From NCBI GenBank assembly GCA_010094025.1, contig ML991813.1, positions 206,787 to 270,786 of the forward strand: a stretch of 64,000 bases of DNA, written 5' to 3'. The notes below the pieces were generated by a model. It made no database searches and was not told the DNA's origin. It saw only the letters and a list, made by a program, of their open reading frames with translations. Positions 10,280-21,746 of this stretch are shown piece after piece. The translations under genes and the position numbers were made by a program. Source of the stretch: Viridothelium virens (Eukaryota; Ascomycota; Dothideomycetes; Trypetheliales; Trypetheliaceae). Position 1 is the stretch's first letter; every line of letters begins with the position of its first letter.

Positions 10280-11935
10280 ATGGATCAAACCAAGGAAAGA
10301 GGCAAGCAGGATGATCCTTCGAGTTTTTTTGAGGATATGTTCACCAGACTTTGTATCGACGAACAGCGAACCTTCGCAACAGAACTCGATGTCCTAGATC
10401 GGAGGTCTTCCAAATTACACCACGAGCTTTTGGAAGCCTCCCGAAAAGCGCATGAGCAAGTCTACAGAGCAGCAGAAGCCGAGCGAATACGCGCCGAAGA
10501 GCTCGAGCGGAGAGAAAGGCTTCAAAGAATCACAAAGCCTCCAGATCCTCTTCCTCCACCGCCAGCTCCACCCTCTCCTCCCGCGCACCCTGCTCCGGCT
10601 CCAGTGCAAACGCCATTCCCAGCCACTCCAGCTCCTTCAGTTACTCCAGCTCCTCCGGCTAGTTCGGTTACTTCAGCTTCTTTGCAGTTTGCGCCTTCCA
10701 ATCTCACAACCGCTGCGCCAGCTCAACAACCACTCTCCTTCTCACGAGCAGCCCCGGTACCTGCCAAACCTAGTCCTTCAAGCGAAAAGGCTTTTCAAGA
10801 TCCGGTCAAGACTCAGCAAGCATCAGAACAAGTTTCTCTGTCTCAACATGCATTATCTTCCGATCGACAGAGAATTGAGCAAAATCAGAACCTGCCGGGC
10901 AAGAAATCTCCAGCACTGTCGGCGCCACCGGCAGAGCCTCCGAAGATCCAGGTCAATGGGATTTCTAGGACCACTACAGATCGAAGGGTGCGATCTGCTG
11001 AGTCGACTCATGAACAATTTCTCGACATCCACCAGCGACTCAAAGAGATGCGCAGAAGTGTCGTATCGTACTGTAAACAGAATCCCCAAGCGAAAGGGAA
11101 ATTGGGAGACATGAGAAGGGATATCAATACGAGAGTTGGCCAGCTCAGCACGGACAAGGCCGCCAACAAGAAGGCCATCGAGAGAATACAAATGACGCTG
11201 ACCGAAGCACGCCGGATTCAAGAGCCCAAAGTTGATATGGCCAAATTCCTCATTACACCTCCAAAACCTATGATGCTCGAGTCTGGAGTCTTTGCCTATC
11301 TGCTCAGTATCTTATCTAAAAAGATCATTGCCCAGCTTGCGGAAGAAGCTGGCCGCGATACGAAGCGGGCAGAACCTATCGGTACGATGGCCGCCACAGT
11401 TTTTTCTACGGATTCCTTAAAACTGGAGGGCCAGCCACTTGTAGACATCCTCGTCGCCAAGTACCATGTTGTCTGTCCCGTCCTTTTCGGTATACGTGGG
11501 AACGAGGAAACCAAGAATGGCCGAAGGCGTTTGGGCTGGTTAGAAGAGGACAAAGGGAGTGGCAGGTACATTTCCGAAAATGCGCACAACGACCGCATGA
11601 CCGGGTTAGGAGCTGGCTATGCTTCTCTGAGCCTACGCGACTTCTCGAAGAGTACGAGAAGGAATCCTTATCCGAGCTATCATTTTTGGCGAGCGCTATC
11701 TCGAATACTCAACACGCCACCGCGAGAGATCACAACGACGCACGTTGTAATACTTAGGGGTATGCTTGAAAATTACATCCCTAGATTCATCCGATTCTAT
11801 GGTCATCCGGGATACGTGGCCTTAAGGAAAGCTCTGAACGAGTTCCCTGCACATGCGCCACAGGGACCAGCATTGTCTTCATTGAAGGTGCTGAAGGATA
11901 TTTTGAAGAGAGATGAGCACCTGACGATCACATAA
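10280..11935 (+). CDS. GLE1: mRNA export factor GLE1
   Basis: A single exon encodes 551 residues. The open frame extends upstream to a GTG codon, but the first ATG is at 10280. The layout matches Gle1: an acidic/charged N-terminal coiled coil (about residues 20-85, rich in A-E-A-E-R and E-L-E-R-R-E-R), a Pro/Ala/Ser-rich linker to about 230, then the GLE1 helical-repeat domain starting near S-T-H-E-Q-F-L-D-I-H and including G-V-F-A-Y-L-L-S-I-L, C-P-V-L-F-G and G-A-G-Y-A-S-L-S-L-R. Gle1 with inositol hexakisphosphate activates the DEAD-box ATPase Dbp5 at the cytoplasmic face of the nuclear pore to release exported mRNPs. A small upstream coding exon cannot be excluded. Confidence 0.9.
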   Translation: MDQTKERGKQDDPSSFFEDMFTRLCIDEQRTFATELDVLDRRSSKLHHELLEASRKAHEQVYRAAEAERIRAEELERRERLQRITKPPDPLPPPPAPPSPPAHPAPAPVQTPFPATPAPSVTPAPPASSVTSASLQFAPSNLTTAAPAQQPLSFSRAAPVPAKPSPSSEKAFQDPVKTQQASEQVSLSQHALSSDRQRIEQNQNLPGKKSPALSAPPAEPPKIQVNGISRTTTDRRVRSAESTHEQFLDIHQRLKEMRRSVVSYCKQNPQAKGKLGDMRRDINTRVGQLSTDKAANKKAIERIQMTLTEARRIQEPKVDMAKFLITPPKPMMLESGVFAYLLSILSKKIIAQLAEEAGRDTKRAEPIGTMAATVFSTDSLKLEGQPLVDILVAKYHVVCPVLFGIRGNEETKNGRRRLGWLEEDKGSGRYISENAHNDRMTGLGAGYASLSLRDFSKSTRRNPYPSYHFWRALSRILNTPPREITTTHVVILRGMLENYIPRFIRFYGHPGYVALRKALNEFPAHAPQGPALSSLKVLKDILKRDEHLTIT

Positions 11936-12201
11936 TACATGTGTGGGCACAAGCGGTGGTTGAAATCTGGGCGACGTTATGCGATACTTGAAAGTGATGA
12001 AGCATAGAATTGAACACGGCTTGATTTCTCTGCAGATGTTCGTTGTACAGCCATGTTTTGGTGTGGAACTTTTCTGCATAAGGTATCACTCGGAAGCATA
12101 GGGTTTGATGGGAGTCGCTCAAGATTAGGTCTAGATACCCAGACGCAATTTTAAATTAAAAGCATTGAAGCTATCTTCTTCTAACGCGAGAGCATTACCA
12201 C

Positions 12202-12846
12202 TCAAAGCTCTTTTGATGCTATGGGTTGCCATGCAGAGATCTCTCTATCTGTGGGGACTAGCCAGACCGTCCCGCCTGTCCAGCCACTTAATGCATTTAC
12301 GTTGGATTGTTCTAAGTCTTTGAAGACAATCTGCGCGTCTTGTAGTATGGTCTTGATCTCTGTCATCTTCTGCTCTGATATGGTAGTATCCGCGCTGAAA
12401 TATAGACGATTAGAAGAAAATGCTTTAGAGAATATCACATGTATTCAGTAAACCACGTACTACATCAAGCTGCAGTGCGGTCGATAGTCGTGTTCCACCC
12501 ACCTCTGCGCAATGCCATTGTCCTTGGCAACTCCAATGCGTCGACAATTTTCGGCAAGCTCAGCAAGGACCGGGTGTTTTGAAACTCTTATGGTTAGCTT
12601 TCTAAAGAAGGGCTGCTCCGTATCCAATGTCTCAAATAAGATGGATAGGTCTTTTCCCGGGGGGCAAGAGATTTGCTGATCGAGCCATTGCTGCGGCTGA
12701 TCCCCGTACAGCTGGGGGTCAATCTCGGAAGTCAGAGTAACGTGAGGAGAGAATTGGGGCGGCGACAACTGGGCGAAGTGTGAAGGGATAGTGTGGGCGA
12801 TGAGGCTGGAGAGCAGTGTCGCAACGGGCGAGTGGGCCGGGGGCAT
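12202..12846 (-). CDS. CPD1: 2',3'-cyclic-nucleotide 3'-phosphodiesterase (2H family)
   Basis: Exons 12846-12461 and 12394-12202 are joined across a 66-nt intron; the split codon restores H-C-S-L-M-Y-A-D. The product is at least 192 residues. Both H-x-T/S motifs of 2H phosphoesterases are present: S-P-H-V-T-L near residue 34 and R-P-H-C-S-L near residue 125. The end (G-W-T-G-G-T-V-W-L-V-P-T) also fits yeast Cpd1. The enzyme opens ADP-ribose 1'',2''-cyclic phosphate formed as a by-product of tRNA splicing. Family members usually start a few residues earlier with a strand ending S-L-W-L-M-P; that strand is encoded in frame just upstream but has no ATG, so the true start may lie in a short upstream exon. 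Confidence 0.82.
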
Positions 12847-13785
12847 CAGCCAGAGCGATGAACCTTGTTTCGAGCATGATCAATGACCGCATCGGGCAAT
12901 TGCAGCGTGGCAGACGTGCCTGGCATGTTTCTGTGGTTGCGAAGTGCTGTTGATGAGGAGGAGGACGAGAAGCAATAGTATAATAAAAGTGGTGGTGCTC
13001 GTGGTACGGAGTACTCCGTACAAAATGTCTCTCTCCCGCCTTTGATGTCATCAAGCCGTCCACTCTAGGCCGCCCGAAGCGAAGGGCCACTGGACGGCGT
13101 CGACCAGTCCTTCCTCTCCCACCACATCTCCGCACCCCCAGCACCTTCTTTGCCATCACCCTCTTTCCAGCAATCCTTATCCCCTTGTCCTCTGCCAGTC
13201 CCTCCTCCTTCGCATCACTCTCTTGCATCTTTGTTGCTCCTCTCGCGCGGCTGCTTCTGGTGCTCCTCCCTCTCCCTCTCTCTCGACGCCTGCCCGTCTC
13301 GCCCGAGCAGCTACGTCGCCCAATACTGCCGTGGGCTTACTGCGCCCATCAATCCTTTCTACTTCTAACTCTACTACGCCCACAATCTTTTTTCCCGTCA
13401 GTCCGACACTCATCACTCGTCGCATTGAGCTTCGACCAGCATCGTCTGGAAGCGTTTTGTGCCTTGCCCGCCTGCCGACGCCCGAGCTTGCCGGGCACAC
13501 GAGCTCTCCGGGACATCCTCGTAGCCAGACGAAACACCTTCAAACGTCACCTTGACTAAGCTATCCATCGTCCAAAGGTATCAAAAACCCACCCAGCCGG
13601 CACCATCTCCTTCAATGGCTGTACTGATGGACCTAGCCGTGTTCGGTCTCTTTGTCTAGATCTGATTGAGAGTCGGTTAGATTCCCGAAACCTCATTTCG
13701 AGTCAGCCAAGACATTCCCTGTGAAACACGGTTGCGGCGGTCGTTTACTCTCCCGTCTGGATAGATTCAAGTATCCTTGTCTACA
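12847..13785. promoter_or_regulatory. CPD1/SSD1 divergent promoter and long SSD1 leader
   Basis: The 940-nt interval lies between divergent genes. From about 13090 the plus strand is strongly pyrimidine-rich (many CTCC, TCTC and CCTC runs), as in the leaders of long-5'UTR fungal mRNAs. A small upstream reading frame (13615-13659, 14 codons) precedes the SSD1 start. An 18-bp perfect palindrome sits at 13004-13021. Other open frames here are low complexity and resemble no protein family. Confidence 0.5.
13004..13021. repeat. 18-bp perfect palindrome GTACGGAGTACTCCGTAC
   Basis: The sequence equals its own reverse complement over 18 nt. It is two overlapping copies, head to head, of the TACGGAGTA 9-mer that recurs in other intergenic parts of the window. 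It lies in the CPD1/SSD1 divergent promoter, where it could be a dimeric factor site or the trace of a small repeat. Confidence 0.7.
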
Positions 13786-16700
13786 ATGGACCCGTCAGGC
13801 CATCCTGGCGGTCCTCAGGGCCCTGCCGGTCGCAGGCTCCACATTGCACATCGGAGAAGTCCCTCAGAATTGACCCCACTCATGAGTATGTCTATCTACA
13901 CATCTCTTTGTAAGATACAGCAAACATGTCTGTATCCTTCCCTCCCTTCTGAGCTTACCATGATCCTAGTGGAGCAACTCGCCATCGCACAGCAAATCGA
14001 AGTCTTGCAACAGCAACAGCAGCAAATTGCTGCGACTCATCAGCAATATGTTAACATGGGCATGATCCAACCGCAGCAACACTTGCCTGCCCAAGGCTTC
14101 TCCCCTGTCCAAGGTCAAGTCTCGCACATGTCACCACAAGCAAACAACTTTCAATTCCCTCAAGCCTTACAGCAACAACAAAACCTTGGTGTACCAATGG
14201 GTGCGCCCACCCAACCTTCATCTCATCGACGTAACCAATCGGCCATGCCAAACATGGGGATGGGCCCTCCTCCAGCACCTTCTTCCGGAGCATCCGGCTC
14301 TACCTTTGGCGAGTTTTCGGTGAATAATACTCAGGGCCGGGAGAATGTACACCCAATGCGTGGTGGTGCTAGCGGCGGTGGCCGTGGCGGCGGAAACGCT
14401 GGTGCAGGCCACAACCGTCGACATTCTTTAGCATTGCCTGAAGCAAAGAAAGCCGCCGAGCTCGCCGAGCAGAAGCGAAAAGCCTCTGGGTTCCAGTTCC
14501 CGATTCCTGGAGGTGGTGGCGCCACTCCAAGTTCTGCAAATGCATCTTCTAGTCCAAGCAGTGACTCTGCACAGCCTGCGCAAAACAATAACAACAACAA
14601 TGGCAACAACTTGAATGCGCGAGGTGGCAACAGGTCTGCAGCACATGGTCGTAGTCAGAGCATGGCTGTCGGTGGTAATAACCGCAATGCCGCACAAGGC
14701 AGGAGTCCTGGAAACTTTCAATTTCCACCGCCAAATGCAACCAATGATGCCGGCAACAATTCACCGGCTGGACAAACGCAGTTTGAACGGCGCGGTAGTC
14801 AAGGGCACGGCAGAAATCAATCTAGGAACTTTGACGGAAACTGGAGGCAGCAGAACCAACAGCAGCCTGTCCAGGACCCGCAAATTGCGAACATGGGCAA
14901 CTTTAATCTCAATCAGCATGCCGGTGCTGCGCCTTTTCAGCCTGGTCATCGAGCTCGCGGTTCCGTCAACAACCAATCTGTCAGCTCCATTGGAAACTTC
15001 CAATATCCGCAACAGCCGCAGCTGGTGCAATTGCCGCAAGGCCAAGTTTTGGTGCAGCCGCAGCAAGTTCAACAGATGTTTGGCGGCCAGCAGCTGAACC
15101 CTCTCCAGCTTGCTCAGTTGCAGGCTCTCCAAGGCATTCAAGGTCAACAAATGCCAGGTCTCCAAGCCAGCCAGCATGCGCAACCTCAGCTCTCGGTTCA
15201 ACAACAGCAGCAGCAACAACGCAAGACCTTATTCACCCCATATTTGCCTCAGGCTAACTTGCCTACTCTCCTCACCGACGGTCAGCTTGTTGCTGGCATC
15301 CTTCGCGTCAACAAGAAGAATCGCAGCGATGCTTACGTCACGACTACTGATCTTGACGCCGACATCTTTATTTGTGGTAGCAAGGACAGGAACCGTGCTC
15401 TTGAAGGTGACCTGGTTGCAATTGAGCTTCTCGATGTGGACGAGGTCTGGGGTCAGAAGCGCGAAAAGGAGGAGAAAAAGAAGCGCAAAGACGTTACCGA
15501 CAATCGCGGGGGCAACACCGCAGTCAATGATGCAACCACTCAGCCTGAGACGAGTCAGAATGGAGCCGATGGTGGCATTCGAAGGCGAGGAAGCTTGAGA
15601 CAGCGTCCGACGCAAAAGAAGAATGACGATGTCGAGGTCGAAGGGCAGAGTCTGCTGTTGATGGAGGAGGAAGAAATCAATGATGAGCAGAAGCCCTTAT
15701 ATGCCGGCCATGTTGTGGCTGTCATTGAGCGTGTTGCTGGGCAAATGTTCTCTGGCACTCTTGGTCTTTTGCGACCCAGCAGCCAAGCCACCAAGGAGAA
15801 GCAGGAGGCTGAGCGTCAAGCGCGGGAGGGCAACAACAGGAACAATCAGCAGGATCGACAACAAGACAAACCCAAGATTGTCTGGTTTAAACCTACCGAC
15901 AAACGTGTTCCTCTTATTGCAATTCCGACTGAGCAAGCTCCGCGCGACTTTGTTGAGAAGCATCAGGACTATGCGAATCGCATCTTCGTGGCCTGTATCA
16001 AGCGCTGGCCCATCACTTCTCTTCATCCGTTCGGAACTCTTGTCGAACAGCTTGGCGAGATGGGTGACCTTAAGGTGGAAACCGATGCGCTACTGCGTGA
16101 CAACAACTTCGGACCAGACGATTTCACCGATGCTGTTCTCAAGAATGTTGGCTTCGACGATTGGTCTGTTGCTAAAGATGGCGAAGACGTGCTGAAGACT
16201 CGTCGCGATTTCCGCGAAGAGCAGACATTCACTATCGATCCGAATGGTTGCAAGGAACTAGACGATGCCATTCATTTCAAGAATCTTCCTAATGGAAACG
16301 TGGAAATCGGTGTCCACGTTGCTGATGTCGCTCATTTCATCAAGACCAATTCCCTCGTCGATCGCGAAGCGAAGAAACGTGGAACAGGAGTCTACCTCAT
16401 GAACCGTAGCGTTCCTATGCTCCCACCCAAGCTCTCCTCCGAGATCTGCTGTCTTAGCCCCGGGGAAGAGCGATACACGGTCTCGGTTGTCTTCGAGATC
16501 GAACCGCAGTCCGGCAATGTCGTGGAGCAGAACACTTGGGCGGGCAAGGCTGTGATTAAGAGCTCTGGCAAACTTGCCTACGACCAAGTCGATGCCGTCA
16601 TTTCTGGCAAGGGTACTTCTGGCCTGGATGACAGCCGCTCCCAAGTCATCAAAACATTGTTTCACGTTTGCCAGAAGCTTCAGGAAGCACGTTTTGGTGG

Positions 16701-18114
16701 CAGGTCTAGTACCATTCCTCCGCTCCGCTTGCTTTATCAGCTTGACGACGAGAACGTTCCTGTGGAACAGAACATTTTCGATTCTTCTCCCGCTCACGAA
16801 TTAATCGAGGAACTAAGCCATTTGACAAACTCTTTTGTCGCCAAGAAGATCTTTGCTGGTCTTCCAGACAAGGCTCTACTTCGCCGCCAAGCTTCGCCGA
16901 ATCCTCGACGACTGCAGACCTTTGCAGAGCGCATGACGGCGATTGGCTTTGAAATCGACCCCGAGAGCAGTGGCAGTCTTCAAAATAGCCTGTTCAAGGT
17001 GCAAGATGAAGATATCCGCAAAGGCATGGAAACGTTGTTGGTCAAAGCCATGCCACGTGCCAAGTACTTTGTGCCTCCTAAGCAATCTCCTGAGCAGTAC
17101 CCCCACTATGCGTTGAACCTCCCGCTCTACACGCATTTCACCAATCCATCCAGGCGTTACGCCGACATTGTGGTCCATCGCCAACTCGAAAGTGTTCTTT
17201 CTGATGGAGCTGTTGAGTTTACTGAGGATATTGAGTCTCTCACCAAGACTGCTGAAACATGCAATACGAAGAAAGACTCGGCTCGTTGCGCTCAGGAGCA
17301 AAGTGTTCACATTGAATCGTGCCGCATGATGGACAGGAAGCGCCAAGACCTTGGCACAGACCTCATCAGCGAGGGTGTTGTTATCTGTGTCTACGAGTCG
17401 GCTTTTGATGTTCTTATCCCCGAGTACGGTTTTGAGAAACGTGTTCACTGCGACCAGCTTCCGCTGAAGAAGGCCGAGTTCGATAAGAACAAGCGCATCC
17501 TTGAGTTGTACTGGGAGAAGGGATATCCATCATCTACCTACATCCCCGAGGACGAGCGCCCGTCGAAGGGATCGCACCGGGGTGGCAACACTGCAGCTTC
17601 AGCGCGTGCTGCTCAGGTCGCTAAGCAACGCTCTCAAGAAAAGGAGGAGGCTCAGCGTAAGCAGATGGATACCGGAACCATGTCTACCGACGACGTTGAT
17701 GCTCTTTTCGACGATGACGATGACGGCACTTCCGAAATTCACAGTGGTATGGCTGGAGTCTCACTCAATCAAAATTCCGATCGCCCTACCCAGAGCATGC
17801 CACCATCACCAACTAGAAACGGTCTTGCACACCGTACCAACTCTGACTCGAATATTGTGCACAGCGGCGGCGACGGGCCGGAGAGCAAATTGACTAACAA
17901 GGAGAAATACCTAAGTCTGTTCAAGTTGCGTGAGGTGAATGGTGACTACATTCAAGACGTCACTGAGATGTCGAGAGTTCCCGTGATTCTCAAGACGGAC
18001 TTGACGAAGAGTCCACCGTAAGTTGGCTGTTGAATTCGCTACGGTTGGCTTTGTACTGACACTGTTTTTTGCAGATGCTTGACCATCCGGTCTCTCAATC
18101 CTTACGCCCTCTAG
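13786..18114 (+). CDS. SSD1: SSD1 RNA-binding translational repressor (RNase II-like pseudonuclease)
   Basis: Exons 13786-13885, 13970-18017 and 18075-18114 give 1,395 residues. The last intron is supported because joining adds the family-like end C-L-T-I-R-S-L-N-P-Y-A-L. The N-terminal 480 residues are disordered and rich in Gln, Asn and Gly, and carry at least five H-x-R-x-x-S sites (H-R-R-S-P-S, H-R-R-N-Q-S, H-N-R-R-H-S, H-G-R-S-Q-S, H-G-R-N-Q-S), the consensus of the NDR kinase Cbk1/COT-1. Cold-shock-like domains and an RNB domain follow. The RNB motif reads C-K-E-L-D-D-A where active enzymes have C-x-D-I-D-D-A, in line with Ssd1 being nuclease-dead. Ssd1 binds mRNAs for cell-wall proteins and holds them untranslated until Cbk1 phosphorylates it. 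The first intron is 84 nt with no stop, so retention is coding-neutral. Confidence 0.93.
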
Positions 18115-19627
18115 ACTCATACTTCGATTCACTGGCTTCTGCGACATATTTAATTTCAAGCCATCCCAATTGCGACAGAGATGTGCAGTGCAGCACTATC
18201 CGACTTTGCATAGACGTGCCATTGCCGACCGGCGGCTCTAGTTTCTATAATCATTTACATGGCGATCACGGCCAACAGCCACTCATTGATACTGGAGCAT
18301 CTAGTTATTTAGGAGGACCATTTTTGGAAGAGCAGTTTGTAGTTTTGTGCATGGACAGCGAGTATGTCAGGAAGTCTAATATTGTTAAATGGCATCACTA
18401 GTGAGAAGGAAATTGCAAGTAGTGTATGTACATTGGCTGGGACTGGCAGAGGAAGGGCGAGGGATGGGTTGGTAGATGGAACTGGTGGTCGAGGCTTTGA
18501 ATTGTTTTTCTAGTGTCGGATGGTAGTTATCCTAGCAGAGTGTTGATATCAACGGCAGTTTCTTTTGCAGGTACGACTGTTTCGGCGCCAAGACTTGGTG
18601 CAGGATTGAACGCGTAGACGAGTTGATGCTTGATGCGTGATCGGATTTGGGAATTCCGCGGCAGAAGCGACTTCCAAGCGCTTCATGTTCCGGATGGCTC
18701 TTTCCCGCCACGTCGACGTACCCACTCACCCACTCATCCACTACCGACCCAGAGCCAGGACCGGCCATCATCTAATGACAGTAAGAGCCTCGTGCCAAAG
18801 CTGTAACAGATGAAGATGACTGCCAACCGGCCTCGCTAAGATGAGCCCGACCAAACAGGACGGGTTGTGGCAATCAAACGGATGAACATGTCCACAATCT
18901 CATGATAAGCTCTGACAGCAGCGGAAAGCTAAGCACAATGTGGACGAGGCAAAACCTCGATGCCAAGCCCAGGCCGTGAACGTTTCCAAAGAAACAGTGA
19001 AGGGGGGAACTTGGGAGGGGGTCACTGGGGGTCTGGGAGGTGGTGAGGCCGGCTGAGACACTGCGACCGTCAAGACCCCGGACTCGCGACAACAACCAGA
19101 CGCGCACCAATGCTTCTGACGCTGCCCCCGTTTGAGCAGCCTCCACGAGCACGCGACGGAGCAATCTCGAATTGACACCCGCACCGTACCCTCAGCGTCT
19201 GGCCATGCCAATGCCGTGAACATCTCTTCCGCAAAGACGTGCGTACCCTGCATGCCGCGCTAGGATCTTGAGCTTCGTCCGGAGCTTAATCGTTCCATAG
19301 TCAGCCTCCCTGGCCTCCGGGAGGAGCACAATCCGTCTCACGATGGAATGGCAGAAGTCTTGGTCGATTATAAGTCCCTCGAACCCCGACGTACTCTGAA
19401 CTAAACTTTCCTCTTCATCTTCCAGTTGTAAGAAACAGTCTTGGGTCGTCTCGTTCTTTGCTTTACCTTCTCTTCTCATAGACCATTCATTGCTCTGTCC
19501 CTGGCTGGCCTTGGGTTATTCTTTACCACACGTCTCTCATTCTAATTAACTCTGCACCTTCTCTCGAGCTCTCAGCTTGCTGGTCCTTCCTTCGCTATTC
19601 CTAAACCCGATCAAAATAATATTCAAT
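18115..19627. other. Intergenic, SSD1 3' region and promoter of ferritin-like gene
   Basis: About 1.5 kb with only short open frames of no recognisable family. The right part (19300-19627) is CT-rich and holds a TTATAAG at 19368-19374, a possible promoter element 254 nt upstream of the next start codon. Confidence 0.45.
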
Positions 19628-20643
19628 ATGCTTAGCTTAAGCCAAATCATCACCGGCCTCGTTGCCGTCGCTCCCGCTTTGGCGGTCCCAATGGAGTCCA
19701 CGACCGCAAAGTTGATTGAGAGGAGACAACAGATGAGCAGTGGTGGACTGACTGACATTGACATTCTGCAATTGTGAGTAGACATCCTTCAGACGGTGTC
19801 CAGAGATCCATCGCTAATTCATTACAGCGCTTTGACTGCTGAGCACCTTGAGTCTACCTTCTACAACCAAGGTCTTCAAATGTTCCCTCAATCCGACTTC
19901 GCCGCCATTGGTGTCCAGGGCAGCAGCTACAGCGCCTTGAAGATGGTTGCGCAAACCGAGTCTACCCACGTCACTGCCCTCACCGCTGCCATCAAGGCCG
20001 CAGGTGCCCAGCCTGTGCAGGCTTGCCAGTACAAGTTCGGCTTCACCAACGCCCAAGGTATGGTTGCCACAGCCAACCAGCTCGAAGCCGTCGGTCTCTC
20101 CGCCTACCTCGGTGCCGCTCCTCTCATCAACTCTTCCATGGTTCTCAGCACTGCTGCCACCATCGCCACCGTCGAGGCCCGGCATCAAGCCTTCCTCCGC
20201 ATCGCAGCCCAGAGCATGCCCGTGCCCAACGCCTTCGACACGCCCCTCGGACCCCGCGGTGTCTTCACCATCGCCTCGGCATTCATCACTTCGTGCCCAT
20301 CTGGCTCCAACCTCAATATCCAGCCCTTCCCGGCCATCCAGGTCAACAACGCGACTGGCATCAAGACCGGTGAGAGCCTTGTCCTCCAGAACTCGGCTAT
20401 GCCTGCAGGTGCCTCCAACTGCGGTTTCATGAACCAGGGCATGATGATGTTCACCCCGTTGACCAACAACGCCTGTGCTGTGCCACCCAACCTTTCTGGT
20501 GATGCCTACATGGTCGTCACCACCTCCCAGAGCACTTCTGACAGCGCCATCGTTGCTGGGTAAGTCTACCGCCTAGTATCTTCATTCTATTTAGCCAGAA
20601 GCTAACATAATTGTACAGCCCATCGCTACTCCAATTCTCTTAA
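19628..20643 (+). CDS. Secreted ferritin-like domain protein (RDS1-type stress protein)
   Basis: Exons 19628-19773, 19828-20559 and 20619-20643 give 300 residues. The first 19 residues (M-L-S-L-S-Q-I-I-T-G-L-V-A-V-A-P-A-L-A) form a signal peptide. The body begins D-I-D-I-L-Q-F-A-L-T-A-E-H-L-E-S-T-F-Y, the helix pattern of the ferritin_2 domain found in fungal Rds1-like proteins, with candidate metal ligands in A-E-H-L-E, Q-T-E-S-T-H and V-E-A-R-H. These proteins are linked by family annotation to stress and glucose-limited or sporulating states; no reaction is established. The compact secreted form fits an extracellular or wall location. Confidence 0.82.
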
Positions 20644-21746
20644 GCGTGTCGCTTGCTCCTTCGCGGTGGTTTGAAGCGTTAACTTTCCCTTTCGCATATT
20701 CCAAGCCGGGTGACGAACAGATCTGGCGGGTCGACCATCTCCGACTTTATAGGAGGGCGCTTGTTGTATGAAGGTAGCAATGTCATGTCATACTTAAAAG
20801 ATGTTGCCTCGATGGGTTTTTTTCCGAATCTTTATTACATGTAGAGCATTAATCTGGCGTTATCCAAGACTGTTGAAAAGAATACAACTATACAAAAACC
20901 CATCCCATCAATTCTCCGAGACTTTGTGAACACAGTGATCTACTGACAAAAGTCCTTCCATCCCCTGCCTTCCATGCCAGTTAGTGAAGATCTGGAATTG
21001 GGACTGCGCATGGGAACTTGGACTTTGGACTTTTGAAACCTCCCAGTAGTCCCGACACCTTCCCCTCACGAAATGAGCTCAGGTCCACTCTGCAATTCTC
21101 AAACGGTCTCGAACATGGCATGGAACTTGACATGCATCAGAAGCCTTTAGCCTCGTCGCGAATCTGAAACTCCCCACAGAGCCTGCCGAGGTCCGTGCGT
21201 CATGCGTACCTTCGAAATTAGAGATGCGGCTCTGCGGGAGTTGGCCACCCGAATGACTTTGACGCACATGCCTGTCCCAGCTCTTATCTTTTCTTTCTTC
21301 CCTTTCTTCCTGCCTTCATAGTCTGCTTTCGTCATGTGCCTGGGCTGGACGCTAGTAGAGATCGCAGTAGCCTATGAAGCAAGTGACTGGTGGGCAACTT
21401 CTTTGGGGCCCACTGATGGTGCCTTGTCAACCAAGGCTGACGGTCGAGATTCTCAATCGTTCTTTCTGAGTGGGACTGAACGCAAATGGCTCCGGATTAA
21501 TTCATCCCAAGACTGCAATTCATCCGACTTATGCCAGTCCCCATTAAAATTAAGCCTGGAATTCCAGTGAGGCAGTATCGGTCTTCTGCAGGACAGCACA
21601 ATCACTAGACACGTAGAATGCAACTTGAAGCAAAGTCCAAAATTTACTAGGTAGGTTTGACTATGATGAGTACTTTCTATTTACATCATATGCAGTAGCC
21701 GTCATCTTCGTTCGAGCAAAAATTTCCTTGCAAGTTCTACCCTAAT
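20644..21746. other. Convergent intergenic region
   Basis: The ferritin-like gene and the galactose oxidase gene converge on this 1.1-kb stretch. No coding or structural signal is seen beyond likely 3' untranslated sequence at both ends. Confidence 0.45.

Noticed and set aside
12719-13228. 169-codon minus-strand frame overlapping CPD1 and its promoter
   Set aside because: It overlaps the conserved CPD1 exon in another frame, is low complexity, and has no family resemblance.
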